DNA of 64,000 nucleotides. Origin: Polyangia bacterium (lineage in GTDB: Bacteria > Myxococcota_A > Polyangia > Nannocystales > Nannocystaceae). How positions within the stretch are numbered: position 1 is the first letter of the stretch; each line of letters starts with the position of its first letter. The position numbers and the translations under genes were made by a program. Location: NCBI GenBank assembly GCA_030430565.1, contig JAUIKS010000005.1:186001-250000 (forward strand). The letters run 5' to 3'. The notes under the pieces are model-generated. The model had not been told where the DNA came from, ran no database searches, and was given only the letters and a program-made list of their open reading frames with translations. Below are positions 18,224-27,985 of the stretch, in pieces.

Positions 18224-19096
18224 TCAGCGCCGCAGCGCCTCGAGCTGCGTGCGAATGTCCTGCTCGAGCTTCCCCAGGCACCCCGGCTCGTAGCCGCGGT
18301 ACGCCGCCTTGATGGCGCCCTTCGGGTCGATCACGAACGAGAACGGGAACTTCGGGCTGCCGTAGGCGTCGGCGAGCTCTTGACCGCCGATCGCGACCTT
18401 GGCCGCGAGCTTGCGCTGCTTGACGAAGGCTTGGACCTTGTCGGCGTCATCGTCGGTGGCGACCGCGATCACCGTCAGCCCGTGCTTGCGGTAGCGTCGG
18501 TATAGACGATCGAACTCCGGCAGCTCTTTGAGACAGGGCTTGCACCACGTGCCCCAGAAGTTGAGCAGGACGACGCGCTTGCGGTAGCGCGCCAACGAGA
18601 GTTCCTTACCGCCAGGGGTCTTGAGCGTGAACGGCTTGGCCTTGTCGCCGACCCCGGGCGCGTCTCCACACTTCTCGTCAACGTTCTTGTAGATCGGCTT
18701 CGGCAGCGGCGGAGGCCCGCCCGACGCGACCTCGGCTGGTTCGCCCCCGTCCTCGGGCTGGGATCCCCCCGCGCTCTCGGTGGCCGACGGGGGGTCTCCA
18801 CTCTCTACGGGCGCGTCCGAGCCTCCGGTTGTGTCTCCCTCGAGCGCCGCCGGGTCGTCCGCAGTTGTCGTCGTTGTCGCTGAAGCCGCGCCCTCCGACG
18901 GCCCCGCCGTCGCGCCCGGCGCCGAGGCCACTGCCCCCGTCGAGTCGTCTGATCCGGATGTCGGCGGGTCGCCCTCGCCGGGGTGCGCGCTATCGCCCGA
19001 GCACTTCGCCGCGATCATCAGCGGCGCCGCCAGCAACAACACCAGCGCCAATCCGCCGGCGGACCCACGCCCACCAGCAATGCGGCCGCTCCTCAT
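18224..19096 (-). CDS. TlpA/ResA-like thioredoxin-fold protein, membrane-anchored
   Basis: 290 residues from ATG 19096, chosen over ATG 19144 because it has a Shine-Dalgarno-like GAAGGA just upstream. A hydrophobic N-terminal segment (GLALVLLLAAPLMIAAKC) acts as signal-anchor or an imperfect lipobox. It is followed by about 110 residues of Ser/Thr/Gly/Glu-rich linker and then an AhpC/TSA-redoxin domain. Within it, VVLLNFWGTWCKPCLKELPE holds the W-C-x-P-C redox site, and GLTVIAVATDDDADKVQAF and KFPFSFVIDPKG (cis-Pro region) follow. TlpA-type proteins reduce periplasmic disulphides, for example for cytochrome c maturation, fitting the c-type cytochrome in the window. The very long linker is unusual. 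Confidence 0.85.
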   Translation of the reverse strand: MRSGRIAGGRGSAGGLALVLLLAAPLMIAAKCSGDSAHPGEGDPPTSGSDDSTGAVASAPGATAGPSEGAASATTTTTADDPAALEGDTTGGSDAPVESGDPPSATESAGGSQPEDGGEPAEVASGGPPPLPKPIYKNVDEKCGDAPGVGDKAKPFTLKTPGGKELSLARYRKRVVLLNFWGTWCKPCLKELPEFDRLYRRYRKHGLTVIAVATDDDADKVQAFVKQRKLAAKVAIGGQELADAYGSPKFPFSFVIDPKGAIKAAYRGYEPGCLGKLEQDIRTQLEALRR

Positions 19097-19166
19097 TCCG
19101 TCCTTCGGGTCTCGTCCCACAACGCGCTCCTGACCGATTCTCAATTCTCGCTGAACGAGGCTGAAA

Positions 19167-20456
19167 CTATTCGCCCTCAGACTGACTCGCCGCCGCGAGC
19201 GCGCTCCAGATCCGCTGGAGCTCGCCTCGACCCGCGCGGTACGGGAGCAGCAGCCGAATGGTATGCCCGCCGCACACAGTCACGAGGATAGCGTGCTCCC
19301 GCGCGAGCCGCCCCGCGAGCGCCGTCGCGAGCGAGGCCTCGGGCTCGGCGATCTGGATCCCGATCATGGCCCCAAGACCACGTAGCTCCCGCACCGCGGT
19401 GATCGGCTGCACAGCCGCGATTTCGCGCAGCGTCGGCAGCTGCGCGCTCGCCCGCGCGAGCAACGCTTCGCGCTCGATGATCTCGATCGTCGCCAACGCC
19501 GCGGCGCACGAGAGCGGGTTCCCGCCGAAGGTGGTGCCGTGGCTCCCAGGGGCCATCGCGCCCGCCAGCTCCGCGCGGGCGAGGCACGCGCCGATCGGGA
19601 TCCCGCCCCCGAGCCCCTTGGCGAGCCAGAGCAGATCGGGCGCCTGCGCGGGGTCATCGCCCACGATCGCGCTCCACGCCGACCAGGCCCCCGTGCGCCC
19701 GGCCCCACACTGCACCTCGTCGACCCCCAGCAGCACGCCCCGGGCGTCGCACTCGCGCCGCAGCCCCAACAAGAATTCACGCGTGGCCGGGAACACGCCA
19801 GCCTCGCCCTGAACGGTCTCGAGGAACACGGCCGCCACGCGCCCCGGCTCGCGCTCGAGACAGGCGCGAACCGCCTCGAGATCACCGAAGGGAACCCGCA
19901 GCACCCGCGCCGAGCAGAACGCTCGCTCGAGCGAGTCCCCCGGGCAACGCACAAACGGCGACCGGTACGCGGGCTTCGCCGTCAGCGAGAGCGCGCCCAG
20001 GGTCCGCCCGTGAAACGCCCGGTGGAACGCGATGATCGTGTCGCGCCCCGTGGCCCGCAGCGCGAGCTTGAGCGCGGCCTCCGTCGCCTCCGTGCCGGTA
20101 TTACAGAAGAACACGCGCGCGTCGGGGATCGGGTAGAGGGCCGCCATTCGGGCCGCGAGCGCCTGCTGCGGCCCGGTGCGGTAGGCGTTGGAGGTCGACA
20201 CCAGCCGCTGCAGCTGCGCGTGACAAGCCGCGACCCACTGCGGGTGCGCGTGGCCCAGCGGCGCGCTGCCGATGCCGGCCACCGCGTCGAGGTACTCGCG
20301 GCTATCATCACCGCGCAGCGTCATCGATCCGCGCGCGTGCGGGACAGCCCGCTCGAGCACCACCTCATGAATTCGATAGGTCGGCCAGCGGAGATCCTCC
20401 GGCGCGTCGCTCGGGGTCGTCACCGTCTCAACTTCCGCGGGTGGCTGCACGGCCAT
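19167..20456 (-). CDS. class III (acetylornithine/ornithine-type) aminotransferase
   Basis: 429 residues. Fold-type I PLP motifs are clear: FFCNTGTEATEAALKLA (phosphate-binding loop), FHRAFHGRTLGALSLT, AVFLETVQGEAGVFPAT, GVLLGVDEVQCGAGRTG (Asp that pairs with the PLP ring nitrogen), LLWLAKGLGGGIPIGA (PLP-binding Lys) and GTTFGGNPLSCAAALA. It is closest in pattern to ArgD/acetylornithine aminotransferase, but no other arg genes are nearby, so the amino donor is uncertain (succinylornithine or other omega-amino acids are possible). It is separated from the TlpA gene by 70 bases and may be a single transcription unit. Confidence 0.85.
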   Translation of the reverse strand: MAVQPPAEVETVTTPSDAPEDLRWPTYRIHEVVLERAVPHARGSMTLRGDDSREYLDAVAGIGSAPLGHAHPQWVAACHAQLQRLVSTSNAYRTGPQQALAARMAALYPIPDARVFFCNTGTEATEAALKLALRATGRDTIIAFHRAFHGRTLGALSLTAKPAYRSPFVRCPGDSLERAFCSARVLRVPFGDLEAVRACLEREPGRVAAVFLETVQGEAGVFPATREFLLGLRRECDARGVLLGVDEVQCGAGRTGAWSAWSAIVGDDPAQAPDLLWLAKGLGGGIPIGACLARAELAGAMAPGSHGTTFGGNPLSCAAALATIEIIEREALLARASAQLPTLREIAAVQPITAVRELRGLGAMIGIQIAEPEASLATALAGRLAREHAILVTVCGGHTIRLLLPYRAGRGELQRIWSALAAASQSEGE

Positions 20457-20523
20457 GCTATGGCAGGCGCGGCCGCGAGACGCAATAGCGACCTGCCGCG
20501 ATCGAAGCTCGCTCGGCCCCTCG

Positions 20524-21648
20524 CTAGAACCGGAGGCCGAGGCCCCCCGCGCTCACACGCAGCCGAGACCGCCGCGTCGCTGACTCCGCCCGGCGATCGC
20601 CGCGACGGTAGGCGATCACGCCCAGGACCAAGGTCACGGCCGCGACGCCGGCGGTCACGCCGATCGCGACGTTGGTCGCCGGCTTGTAGCGCTCAAAATT
20701 CTGCTTCGCGTCTTCGGGCGAGGGCGAGCCCGGGCTGCACACCCCGTCCGGACACTGGAGCGATTGCCACTCGTTGCGGTAGTGCAGCGTCATGCCGCCG
20801 AGCACACCGATCGTCACCGCGCCGGCGGCGGTCAAGCCGACACCGCTCCAGAACGCGGCCTTCACGGCCTGTCGCTTACGCGACGCGGGCTCATCGGGCG
20901 GATCGCCCGGCGTGTCCCCAAACGGCGCCTGCTCCTCGCTCCCGCCAAAGCCCGGGAATGACACGACGATGGTCGAGCGACCGTCGATCCGGACCCTGCT
21001 CACGCTCCGCTGCCCCTCCTCGAGGCCGAGAAATTCGACCTCCACGGGGCCGGCCACCACCAAGCGCGGGAACGCCTCCCGGGCGACGGGCTCACCGTTG
21101 ACGAGGATCTCGCGCACCATCGCGTCCTTGGCGATCTGCACGTTCAGACGCCCCACTCGGGCCCGCAGCGTGTCGAACTCCGCGCGCGCCTTCTCAGCCC
21201 GATCGCGGTTGTCGTCGACGTACTGAAAATACCGCTCGTAGACCTCCACCGCGCGGACAACTTCGTCGGCGAGCCGGTAGGAATTGGCCGCCGCCCACAG
21301 CGAGTCGATCGACGGCAGGATCTTGAAAGAGCGCAAGAACGCGTCCCCAGCCGCTTTAAAATCTTCCTCGTGGAACAGCTTCGAAGCCTCGCGAAACGCC
21401 TCGAGCGCGGCCTCCACCCGGGGGTCGGACGGGTCCTCTTTCGCCGCAGCGCTCGCCGCCTCCGCCGGCTGTGACGCGACCGCCGATGCCGCCTCGCCCG
21501 TCGCGGATGTCGAGACGCTCTCGGTCGGCGCCGCGCGCAGCGTGCCGATCGGCGCCACGAGGAGCGCGAAGGTCAGCCCAACGCTGAGAGGCCGACGGAG
21601 TAATCCGCGCCGCGTCGTGCATCGGGGAAAACCGGTCGCCCTACCCAC
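20524..21648 (-). CDS. TPR-type envelope protein with C-terminal membrane helices
   Basis: 374 residues. The signal peptide is PLSVGLTFALLVAPIGTLRAA. TPR-like helices cover about residues 85-165 (ALEAFREASKLFHEEDFKAA, NSYRLADEVVRAVEVYERYF). A beta-rich PEGA-like part follows (REILVNGEPVAREAFPRLVV). Two C-terminal hydrophobic hairpins then occur (AAFWSGVGLTAAGAVTIGVL; NVAIGVTAGVAAVTLVLGVI) before a beta-type tail SAGGLGLRF. The layout is common in myxobacteria. It begins 9 bases after the stop of the Ser/Thr kinase gene, so it belongs to the same operon and may be a kinase substrate or sensor partner. The partial gene at the right end of the window has a similar C-terminus. Confidence 0.75.
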   Translation of the reverse strand: MGRATGFPRCTTRRGLLRRPLSVGLTFALLVAPIGTLRAAPTESVSTSATGEAASAVASQPAEAASAAAKEDPSDPRVEAALEAFREASKLFHEEDFKAAGDAFLRSFKILPSIDSLWAAANSYRLADEVVRAVEVYERYFQYVDDNRDRAEKARAEFDTLRARVGRLNVQIAKDAMVREILVNGEPVAREAFPRLVVAGPVEVEFLGLEEGQRSVSRVRIDGRSTIVVSFPGFGGSEEQAPFGDTPGDPPDEPASRKRQAVKAAFWSGVGLTAAGAVTIGVLGGMTLHYRNEWQSLQCPDGVCSPGSPSPEDAKQNFERYKPATNVAIGVTAGVAAVTLVLGVIAYRRGDRRAESATRRSRLRVSAGGLGLRF

Positions 21649-21657
21649 GTCGATCGC

Positions 21658-23607
21658 TCAGCCTCCTGGCTCATCGCGCGGACGCAGCGGCTTGAACGAC
21701 GGCTCCAGCGGGATCTCCGAGGGCTCGCTCCCATCCGTGGGCTGCGCTTGCTCGCCTGACTTTTGTTCGGCGCCGACTTTCTTCTCGGGCTTCTCGCGCT
21801 CGCCGCTTCGCGTCGGCTGCTTGAAGCGCAGCTTGGTCGGGCGCGCCAGCTTCCGCGCGCCGACGCGCTCCTCCTGCGCCTCCTCGCCGGGGACATCGTC
21901 CGCAGCGTTCGCGCGGAGCGACTCGAGGCGAAGCGCGAGGTTCTCATCGGAGACCGGCATGCGGACCGCGCTACGCGAGCGAAACCCGTCGAGCGCGACG
22001 CTGACCTTCACCGGCTCGCGGTGGAAGGGCAGCTCGAGCACGACCGGCGTCGTCTTCCCGTCGAGCTGCTCGCGGACCGCGTCATCGATCTCCTCCGGCA
22101 GCCCCTCGATCGAGACGACCGCGCCGGCGGGCTCGCTGCTGATCAGCCATGTCACCCGCTCGTGCGTTGACGCGGCGACCGGCGTCTGTGCGACCGCCGC
22201 CCGCTCGTGCGTCGTCGCCTCGATCGGGACGGACACGCGCCCGCTGACGTTGATCGCCATGACCGCGATCCCGGCGCCGACGAAGGGCAGCAGCAGCAGC
22301 CAGAAGCTCCAGTGGCGGGGCGAGGCCGGCTCGATCGAGGTCGTGAGGGTCTGCGGCTCATCGTGCGCGCCGACGGCCGCGAGCCCCGGCGCGGACAGGT
22401 CCGAACGAGCAGGCGTCAGCTCCGCGCCCCCGGTCACGAGCGAGAGGGTGCGAACCACGCGCGGCGGCTCGCTCGACCCAACCTGCTCTCCGGGACTGGT
22501 TCTCGGCGTCGGCGTCGGCGTCAACGCGACCAGCGCGACAGGGCGCGTCGCGGGTCCCGCCCGCTGCCCGCGCGCCGTCGCGCGGCGATACGCGGCTTGC
22601 TCTCCGAACAGCTCACGCATCACCCTCGAAAGCGCGTGCCGAGGATCCTCGCGCACGCCATCTCGCGCGCTCCACAGCCGCGCCCGCAGCTCGTCCAACA
22701 TCTCCTCCGCGGTCGCGTAGCGAGCCTCCGGCTCCACCGCCAACGCGCGATCGAGGATCGCCTGTACGCCCTCCGGGATCTCCCCCGCGGGCAGCACGTC
22801 GCGAAGCGTGGGGATCTCGCAGCGCATCACCGCCGACAAGGTGTCGGCATCGTTCGCGCCCGCGAACAAGCGGCGACCGGCGCACAGCTCCCACAGGATG
22901 ACGCCGAGCGCGAACACGTCCGACGCCCGTGAGAGCGCCTTCCCGCAGGCCTGCTCGGGCGCCATGTACGGCAGCTTCCCGCGCAGATGACCGGTCAAGG
23001 TGCTGCGGTTGACGCCCGTCGCCTTGACGATCCCGAAGTCGACGAGCTTCACCCAGCCGTCCATCGTGATCAGCAAGTTCTGGGGCGACACGTCTCGGTG
23101 CACGAGGTCGTAGGCGTTGCCGTCGGGATCCCTCAGCGAGTGAACCGCCGAGAGCCCCTCGCACGCGTCCGCCATGATCTGCAGGATCACCGCGGGCGGC
23201 AGCGGCCTTTTCTTATCCCGCACGGCGCGGAGCAAGGCCGATAGGGTCTCGCCCTCGATGTACTCCATGACCATGAAGTACAGGCCGCTGTCCTCGCCGA
23301 CATCGAGGACCTCGCCGATGTGCGGGCTGCGAAGGCTCGCGGCGATCCGGGCCTCGTCGAGGAACATCCCGACGAACTCTGGCTCGGCCGCCAGGTGCTG
23401 GTGGATGACCTTGACCGCCACCAGCTTTTCGAACCCGCCGATGCTGCTCGCGCGCGCCAGGTAGACCGTCGCCATCCCGCCGTAGCCGAGCCGGTGCAGC
23501 AGCTCGTAACGACCGACGGTGCGCTGACTCGAGACCCCCGCTGCGTTGGAGCGCGCGGCCTCGAGGGCCCGCTCCTGCAGAACTTTGGTCTCGACCTCAG
23601 GCTCCAT
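21658..23607 (-). CDS. transmembrane Ser/Thr protein kinase (Hanks type)
   Basis: 649 residues. The kinase domain spans about residues 30-305, with glycine loop [14 protein letters not shown], catalytic Lys in [10 protein letters not shown], catalytic loop [25 protein letters not shown], and the APEQACGK activation-loop end. The D-V-S-P-Q-N variant of the catalytic loop is the usual myxobacterial form. A single membrane helix ([20 protein letters not shown], about residue 430) leads to an extracytoplasmic PEGA-like segment ([20 protein letters not shown]) and a Lys/Glu/Pro-rich tail. It is probably an inner-membrane sensor kinase. It is transcribed first, with the TPR envelope gene immediately behind. 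Confidence 0.92.
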   Translation of the reverse strand: MEPEVETKVLQERALEAARSNAAGVSSQRTVGRYELLHRLGYGGMATVYLARASSIGGFEKLVAVKVIHQHLAAEPEFVGMFLDEARIAASLRSPHIGEVLDVGEDSGLYFMVMEYIEGETLSALLRAVRDKKRPLPPAVILQIMADACEGLSAVHSLRDPDGNAYDLVHRDVSPQNLLITMDGWVKLVDFGIVKATGVNRSTLTGHLRGKLPYMAPEQACGKALSRASDVFALGVILWELCAGRRLFAGANDADTLSAVMRCEIPTLRDVLPAGEIPEGVQAILDRALAVEPEARYATAEEMLDELRARLWSARDGVREDPRHALSRVMRELFGEQAAYRRATARGQRAGPATRPVALVALTPTPTPRTSPGEQVGSSEPPRVVRTLSLVTGGAELTPARSDLSAPGLAAVGAHDEPQTLTTSIEPASPRHWSFWLLLLPFVGAGIAVMAINVSGRVSVPIEATTHERAAVAQTPVAASTHERVTWLISSEPAGAVVSIEGLPEEIDDAVREQLDGKTTPVVLELPFHREPVKVSVALDGFRSRSAVRMPVSDENLALRLESLRANAADDVPGEEAQEERVGARKLARPTKLRFKQPTRSGEREKPEKKVGAEQKSGEQAQPTDGSEPSEIPLEPSFKPLRPRDEPGG

Positions 23608-24305
23608 AAATCAGCTCGGTACAGGGCGGTCGCGCGGAGAGGCGCCGGTGTCGACTCTCGCGCCTATGGATGACAACGCGCGAGCAAAGGAAAATGACCG
23701 GCTCATGATCACGATACGTCAATCAGCCGTCGCAATCACGTTCCGCGCGCGCGGGCGAAGTCCGACCACGCGCCCGTGGTGGGACGCTGCGCTGACGCTG
23801 ACGAATAGACCCACCCCCTACGAGGACGATCGCGACCGACGGTTGGCGCACAAATCGACCGGGCTCGATTTGCGCCACGAAGCGCGCAGGATCAAAAGCG
23901 ATCATTGCTGGCAATCCGCGCGCGGTTAAACCGGCGTTTCGACACCACCTCGCGGACGCCCGCGGACCGTCGCGTTGGACCCATGAAGTCGCGCACGTGA
24001 TCACGGCCGCGCGGCCGGCAGGAGCGAAGTCGATCCGCGCGATCAAGGGGAGATCTCGGAGATCTTCTCCACAGGTCAAAATTTATTTAATAAGCCATGA
24101 GTTTTCGTGGTGAATGACCTATCGAAAAAAAATTTACCTTCACTGGGTTTTTTCCTTTATTTTCAGCATGTTCTGGTCTCGATCCCGGCGCACTTTCGAG
24201 CCACACGGCTCACACCTGCTCGCCCGAAATGGAATGGGCCTTGCGTGCAGGAAAGGGTTGACGTAGAGGCATGAGGGCAGGAGGCACCGGCAAAGGGAGG
24301 GTTCG
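23608..24305. other. 698-base gap without a convincing gene; AT-rich segment at 24075-24175
   Basis: Overlapping frames exist on both strands but have biased, shadow-like composition. From about 24075 to 24175 the sequence turns strikingly AT-rich, with runs of A and T (for example aaaaaaaattt and gggttttttcctttattttc), unlike its surroundings. This probably holds the promoter region of the small plus-strand gene at 24306 or of the divergent kinase gene. TTGACG near 24256 lacks a good minus-10 partner. Confidence 0.5.
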
Positions 24306-24533
24306 ATGGCGAAACGTCAGACTCGCAGGAGCATCTCGGTCAAAGGCATTACGTACCAGCGGCTCAAGGACTACTGCGAGGCGTCCGGCATCAGCGTAAG
24401 CGGCTATCTTGAGGAAATCATTGCAGAAAAGCTCGACGCGGCGGGGGTTCCAGTGCCCAAGGCCGTCAAGCCTCGACCGGCCCCAAAGGTCGTCGACAGC
24501 GACGAGATCGTCTCACAGCACTTTACGTTCTAA
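24306..24533 (+). CDS. small ribbon-helix-helix-like protein
   Basis: 75 residues, with a strong ribosome site (aaagggagg) 5 bases before the ATG. The basic N-terminus MAKRQTRRSISVKGITYQRL is followed by two short helices (LKDYCEASGISVSGYLEEII, AEKL), matching a MetJ/Arc-type ribbon-helix-helix. The tail (PKAVKPRPAPKVVDSDEIVS plus QHFTF) is probably disordered. It may be a DNA-binding autoregulator or antitoxin-like protein, but no toxin gene is adjacent. The long AT-rich upstream region suggests high or regulated expression. Confidence 0.75.
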   Translation: MAKRQTRRSISVKGITYQRLKDYCEASGISVSGYLEEIIAEKLDAAGVPVPKAVKPRPAPKVVDSDEIVSQHFTF

Positions 24534-24590
24534 CCGGCCAGTCGGCCGCGCGCTCGTCCGGCTACCGAACAGCGCGAGTCACAAGACGAA

Positions 24591-24612
24591 CCCGAGATGA
24601 CTTGATCTCGGG
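24591..24612 (+). terminator. stem-loop after the small RHH-like gene
   Basis: CCCGAGAT (24591-24598) pairs with ATCTCGGG (24605-24612) around a 6-base loop, 57 bases after the stop of the 75-residue gene. There is no T-run, so termination is only likely. A longer inverted repeat, CGGCTCC with GGAGCCG, lies just downstream (about 24622-24674). Confidence 0.45.
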
Positions 24613-24696
24613 CCCAGCACAGCGGCTCCATTGCATTCCGCGCCCGCACACCGTACGGGATGCACAGGAGCCGCTTCGACGTCGCGCCGCTGACAT

Positions 24697-24761
24697 CCTC
24701 GGCCGCGCTGACACGGGCGCTCTCCTCGGCCGCGCTGACACGGGCGCTCTCCTCGGCCGCG
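24697..24761 (+). repeat. 27-bp tandem repeat (2.4 copies) upstream of dnaX
   Basis: A 27-base unit beginning cctcggccgcgctgacacgg occurs at 24697-24723 and, identically, at 24724-24750, with 11 bases of a third copy at 24751-24761. It ends 40 bases before the dnaX start, in a noncoding position. It could affect dnaX leader structure or be replication slippage. Confidence 0.9.
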
Positions 24762-24801
24762 AGAGAGCGCTTTCGCCCGTAATGCGGTAGGTTGCCGGGC
24801 C

Positions 24802-26931
24802 GTGGCCTACGTCGTTCTTGCTCGCAAGTATCGCCCGCAACGGTTCGCCGACCTCGTCGGGCAGGAGCACGTCACCCGGACCCTCGCCAACGCGATCTCG
24901 CACGACCGGGTGCATCACGCGTATCTGTTCTGCGGCGCGCGCGGCCTCGGCAAGACCTCGGCCGCCCGGATCCTCGCCAAGTGCTTGGTGTGTGAGCGCG
25001 GGCCAGCGCCCGAGCCGTGCAACGAGTGCCGCGAGTGCACGGCCGTCAACAACGGCTCCTCCGTCGATGTCATCGAGATCGACGGCGCCAGCAACAACCG
25101 CGTCGACGACATCCGCAACCTCCGCGAGCAGGTCCGCTATCTGCCCCAGAGCGCGCGCAAGAAGATCTACATCGTCGATGAGGTCCACATGCTGACGGGC
25201 TCGGCCTTCAACGCGCTGCTCAAGACGCTCGAGGAGCCCCCCCCGCACGTCACCTTTATCCTCGCCACGACCGAGGTCCACGAGCTGCCCGCGACCATCC
25301 TCTCGCGGGTCTCTCGCTTCGACTTCCGCCGGGTCGCCAGCGGTCAGCTCGTCGCCCACGCGCAGAGGATTCTCGAGCGCGAGGGCGTGCAGATCGAGGA
25401 GGCCGGCCTCTACACGATCGCGCGCGCCGGCGACGGCTCGGTCCGCGACACCCTCACGCTGCTCGACAAGATCATCGCGTTCGCCAGCGACACCGGGGCC
25501 GTCAGCGAGCGAGAGGTCCGCACGGTCCTCGGGGTCCCCGCCCGCATCGCCGTCGCGGAGCTCACCGACGCCGTGCTCGCGCGCGACGCGGAGAAGACGC
25601 TGCGGCTGTTCGACGAGGTCGTCGAGTCGGGACAAGACCTTCAGCAGCTCGCGCTCGCGTTCCTGCAGCACATCCGCGATCTCGTGGTCGTGAAGGCCTG
25701 CGGCGCGAGGGATGTCGTTCGAGACATGTCCGACAGCCAGTTCGAACAGCTGCAGCGCCAGGCCGAGCAGTCCTCCGCCGAGCTGCTCTCGCAGCTCTTC
25801 GATCGCTTCGCGCGGACCGTCGACGCGCTGCCGCGCACCCGCGTCCCCCGGCTGATCATGGAGATGGGGCTGCTCGACCTCGTGCACAGCGACCCGCTCA
25901 TCCCGCTCGGCGATCTGGTCGAGCGCCTTGATCGCGTCGCGTCCGGTCGGGGCCCTGGCCCCGGGGGATCGGGCATGGGGAACGCGATCCCGCGGGGTTC
26001 CTCACAGCGTGGCGGGCCCGCCCCCCAGCGCGGACCATCGTTTGGCGACGCGAATCAGCGTTCTCGCCCCGCCTGGCAAGACGCCGTTCCAGCCGGACCC
26101 CCGCCGCGCACGCGCCCGCCCCAGGCCAACGACACCAAATCAAAACTCTGGCGGATTCTCGGTGGCGGCCAAGATCGCGCGCCCCAATTCCCGGAGCAGG
26201 CCGGACCGGGCCCGAGTCAGCCGCGACGTCCCCCGCCGCCAGAACCCACACAGACTCGGACCGCCCCTCCCACACCGCCTCCGCAGCAGCCACGACCCCG
26301 CGAGGCAAGCCGTCCGAGTCAACCGAGCGCGCGCACCAACGCCGGTCACGGACGCGCGCCAGCGCGCGCCAACACCGGCGCCGACGACGAACTGCCTGCG
26401 AGTACAGGCCCGCGAAGACCACCGGTTCCCGAGGAGAAGTGGGACGAGACCGCGGAGTTCAGCGCCTGGGAGTCATTTATCCAGCACGTCAGCGGCAAGG
26501 ACACGCCGCTGACCGCGATGCTCGGCGACTGCGGCCTCATCAGTTTCAACCGCGAGCACGTGCAGCTCGTGACGCCGCGAGGCGGGATGCGGCGGAGACA
26601 GCTCAGCGCCGGCTCAGAGATGTACGGCACGTTCGAACGAGCGCTTCACGAGTACTTTTTTCAAGCTCACGCGCAGCAGGGCGATCAACAACAGAAGGAC
26701 GACTCACCCGAGCAGGACGCTCAAGCGCCGTCCGCCGCGATCAAGATCGAGCTTCGAGAAGATGAGCCGAAGCTCCCCGATCTCCCCAGCTTGACCCTCG
26801 TCCGTCGCTTCCGCGCGCGGGCGCTGCAGCGACAGGTCGAGCGAGAGGCGGCCGAAGCCCCCGAGATCCGCCGTCTGCTCAGCGCGTTCCGGGGGACGAT
26901 CCGCAGCGTCAAGCCGCTGTGCTCCCCGTAG
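24802..26931 (+). CDS. dnaX: DNA polymerase III subunit gamma/tau
   Basis: 709 residues starting at GTG 24802. It is the clamp-loader ATPase: the N-terminus [20 protein letters not shown] is diagnostic. Walker [10 protein letters not shown] occupies residues 45-53, the four-Cys zinc module is C64, C73, C76 and C79, Walker B is [10 protein letters not shown], and the arginine-finger region reads [10 protein letters not shown], where the usual S-R-C is S-R-V. Residues 370-600 are a Pro/Gln/Arg-rich linker and the C-terminus is a tau-like extension. I see no obvious A-run frameshift signal for making gamma. It leads the dnaX-ybaB-recR cluster. Confidence 0.97.
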   Translation: MAYVVLARKYRPQRFADLVGQEHVTRTLANAISHDRVHHAYLFCGARGLGKTSAARILAKCLVCERGPAPEPCNECRECTAVNNGSSVDVIEIDGASNNRVDDIRNLREQVRYLPQSARKKIYIVDEVHMLTGSAFNALLKTLEEPPPHVTFILATTEVHELPATILSRVSRFDFRRVASGQLVAHAQRILEREGVQIEEAGLYTIARAGDGSVRDTLTLLDKIIAFASDTGAVSEREVRTVLGVPARIAVAELTDAVLARDAEKTLRLFDEVVESGQDLQQLALAFLQHIRDLVVVKACGARDVVRDMSDSQFEQLQRQAEQSSAELLSQLFDRFARTVDALPRTRVPRLIMEMGLLDLVHSDPLIPLGDLVERLDRVASGRGPGPGGSGMGNAIPRGSSQRGGPAPQRGPSFGDANQRSRPAWQDAVPAGPPPRTRPPQANDTKSKLWRILGGGQDRAPQFPEQAGPGPSQPRRPPPPEPTQTRTAPPTPPPQQPRPREASRPSQPSARTNAGHGRAPARANTGADDELPASTGPRRPPVPEEKWDETAEFSAWESFIQHVSGKDTPLTAMLGDCGLISFNREHVQLVTPRGGMRRRQLSAGSEMYGTFERALHEYFFQAHAQQGDQQQKDDSPEQDAQAPSAAIKIELREDEPKLPDLPSLTLVRRFRARALQRQVEREAAEAPEIRRLLSAFRGTIRSVKPLCSP

Positions 26932-27020
26932 CATCTCCAGCGCCCACCGCGAGCGCGCGTGATCGCGCGCTCATCGCTCAGGCAGCAAATACGAGCGGCC
27001 TGCGCTATGATCGGTCACCC

Positions 27021-27347
27021 ATGAGCGACTTCGATCTCGGATCCATGATGCGCCAGGCTCAGCAGATGCGTGAGCAGATGCAGTACATCCAGAAGGGGCT
27101 TGAAAACGAGACCGTGGAGGGCTCGGCCGGCGGCGGCATCGTCAAAGCCGTCGCCACGGGCGGCCAGCGCCTCAAATCGGTCACGATCGACCCAGAAGCC
27201 CTCGCGGAGGACTCTGAGATGGTGCAGGACCTGATCGTCGCGGCCGTGAACAACGCGCTCGACAAGGCTCGCAACCTCGCCCAGCAGCGGCTCGGCTCTG
27301 TCCTCCCGCCCGGCCTCATGGGCCCCGGTGGATTCCCCGGCCTGTGA
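27021..27347 (+). CDS. ybaB: YbaB/EbfC family nucleoid-associated protein
   Basis: 108 residues from ATG 27021. The N-terminal Met/Gln-rich helix ([20 protein letters not shown]) and the central [20 protein letters not shown] are typical of YbaB, a small dimeric DNA-binding protein nearly always encoded between dnaX and recR. Its stop overlaps the GTG start of recR (27344) by four bases, so the two are translationally coupled. The C-terminus is Gly/Pro-rich. Confidence 0.95.
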   Translation: MSDFDLGSMMRQAQQMREQMQYIQKGLENETVEGSAGGGIVKAVATGGQRLKSVTIDPEALAEDSEMVQDLIVAAVNNALDKARNLAQQRLGSVLPPGLMGPGGFPGL

Positions 27348-27985
27348 GTTCAGGCAATCGCAAAGCTCCCAAGCGCGGCCCTGACGACGCCGTGAGCGGC
27401 AAACCGCTCCAGCGGCTCGCCACCCTCCTGACGCGGCTGCCCGGGATCGGAGAGAAGTCGGCGCTACGACTCGCGCTGTGGCTCGCGCGCGCCGACGGCG
27501 AGTACGTTCGCGCGCTCTCCAGCGCCCTGCTCGAGGTCCATGAGCACCTGCGACTCTGCGCCGTCTGTTGCGACCTGTGCGCAGGGGAGCGCTGCGAACG
27601 GTGTGGCGATCCGCGGCGAGACCGGAGCGTGATCTGCGTGGTCGCGCAACCGCAGGATCGCATCGCGCTCGAGCGCTCCGGCGTCTACCGCGGGCTGTAC
27701 CACGTGCTCCACGGCGTACTCGATCCACTCTCGGGGATCGGCCCCGCCGAGCTCAAGATAGAGACGCTGCTGGCCCGACTGGACGGCGAAGAGGTCGAGG
27801 AGATCATCGTCGCCACCAGCCCGAACGTCGAGGGGGACGCGACCGCGCTCTACCTCTCCAAGCTCCTGCGCCCGCTCGGCGTGAAGGTGTCGCGTATCGC
27901 CTCCGGCGTCGCGGTCGGGGGTGAGCTCGAGTACGCGGATATGAGCACGCTGCACCGGGCGCTCGCGGACCGCCGGATCCTTTGA
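27344..27985 (+). CDS. recR: recombination mediator RecR
   Basis: 213 residues from GTG 27344. The helix-hairpin-helix segment [20 protein letters not shown] is followed by a four-Cys zinc finger ([18 protein letters not shown], containing the C-x2-C pairs and extra Cys) and a Toprim domain ([39 protein letters not shown]), ending with the [16 protein letters not shown] motif. RecR loads RecA with RecF/RecO at gaps. recF is also in this window, about 25 kb away. The N-terminal 20 residues are an extension beyond the usual start. Confidence 0.96.
   Translation: MSSGNRKAPKRGPDDAVSGKPLQRLATLLTRLPGIGEKSALRLALWLARADGEYVRALSSALLEVHEHLRLCAVCCDLCAGERCERCGDPRRDRSVICVVAQPQDRIALERSGVYRGLYHVLHGVLDPLSGIGPAELKIETLLARLDGEEVEEIIVATSPNVEGDATALYLSKLLRPLGVKVSRIASGVAVGGELEYADMSTLHRALADRRIL

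Noticed and set aside
23546..24079. Overlapping open frames on both strands between the kinase and the small RHH-like gene
   Set aside because: Composition is skewed (Arg/Ser/Thr), there is no start signal and the two strands conflict; treated as noncoding.
24697..24761. Possible CRISPR array
   Set aside because: Only 2.4 head-to-tail copies with no spacers; this is a simple tandem repeat.
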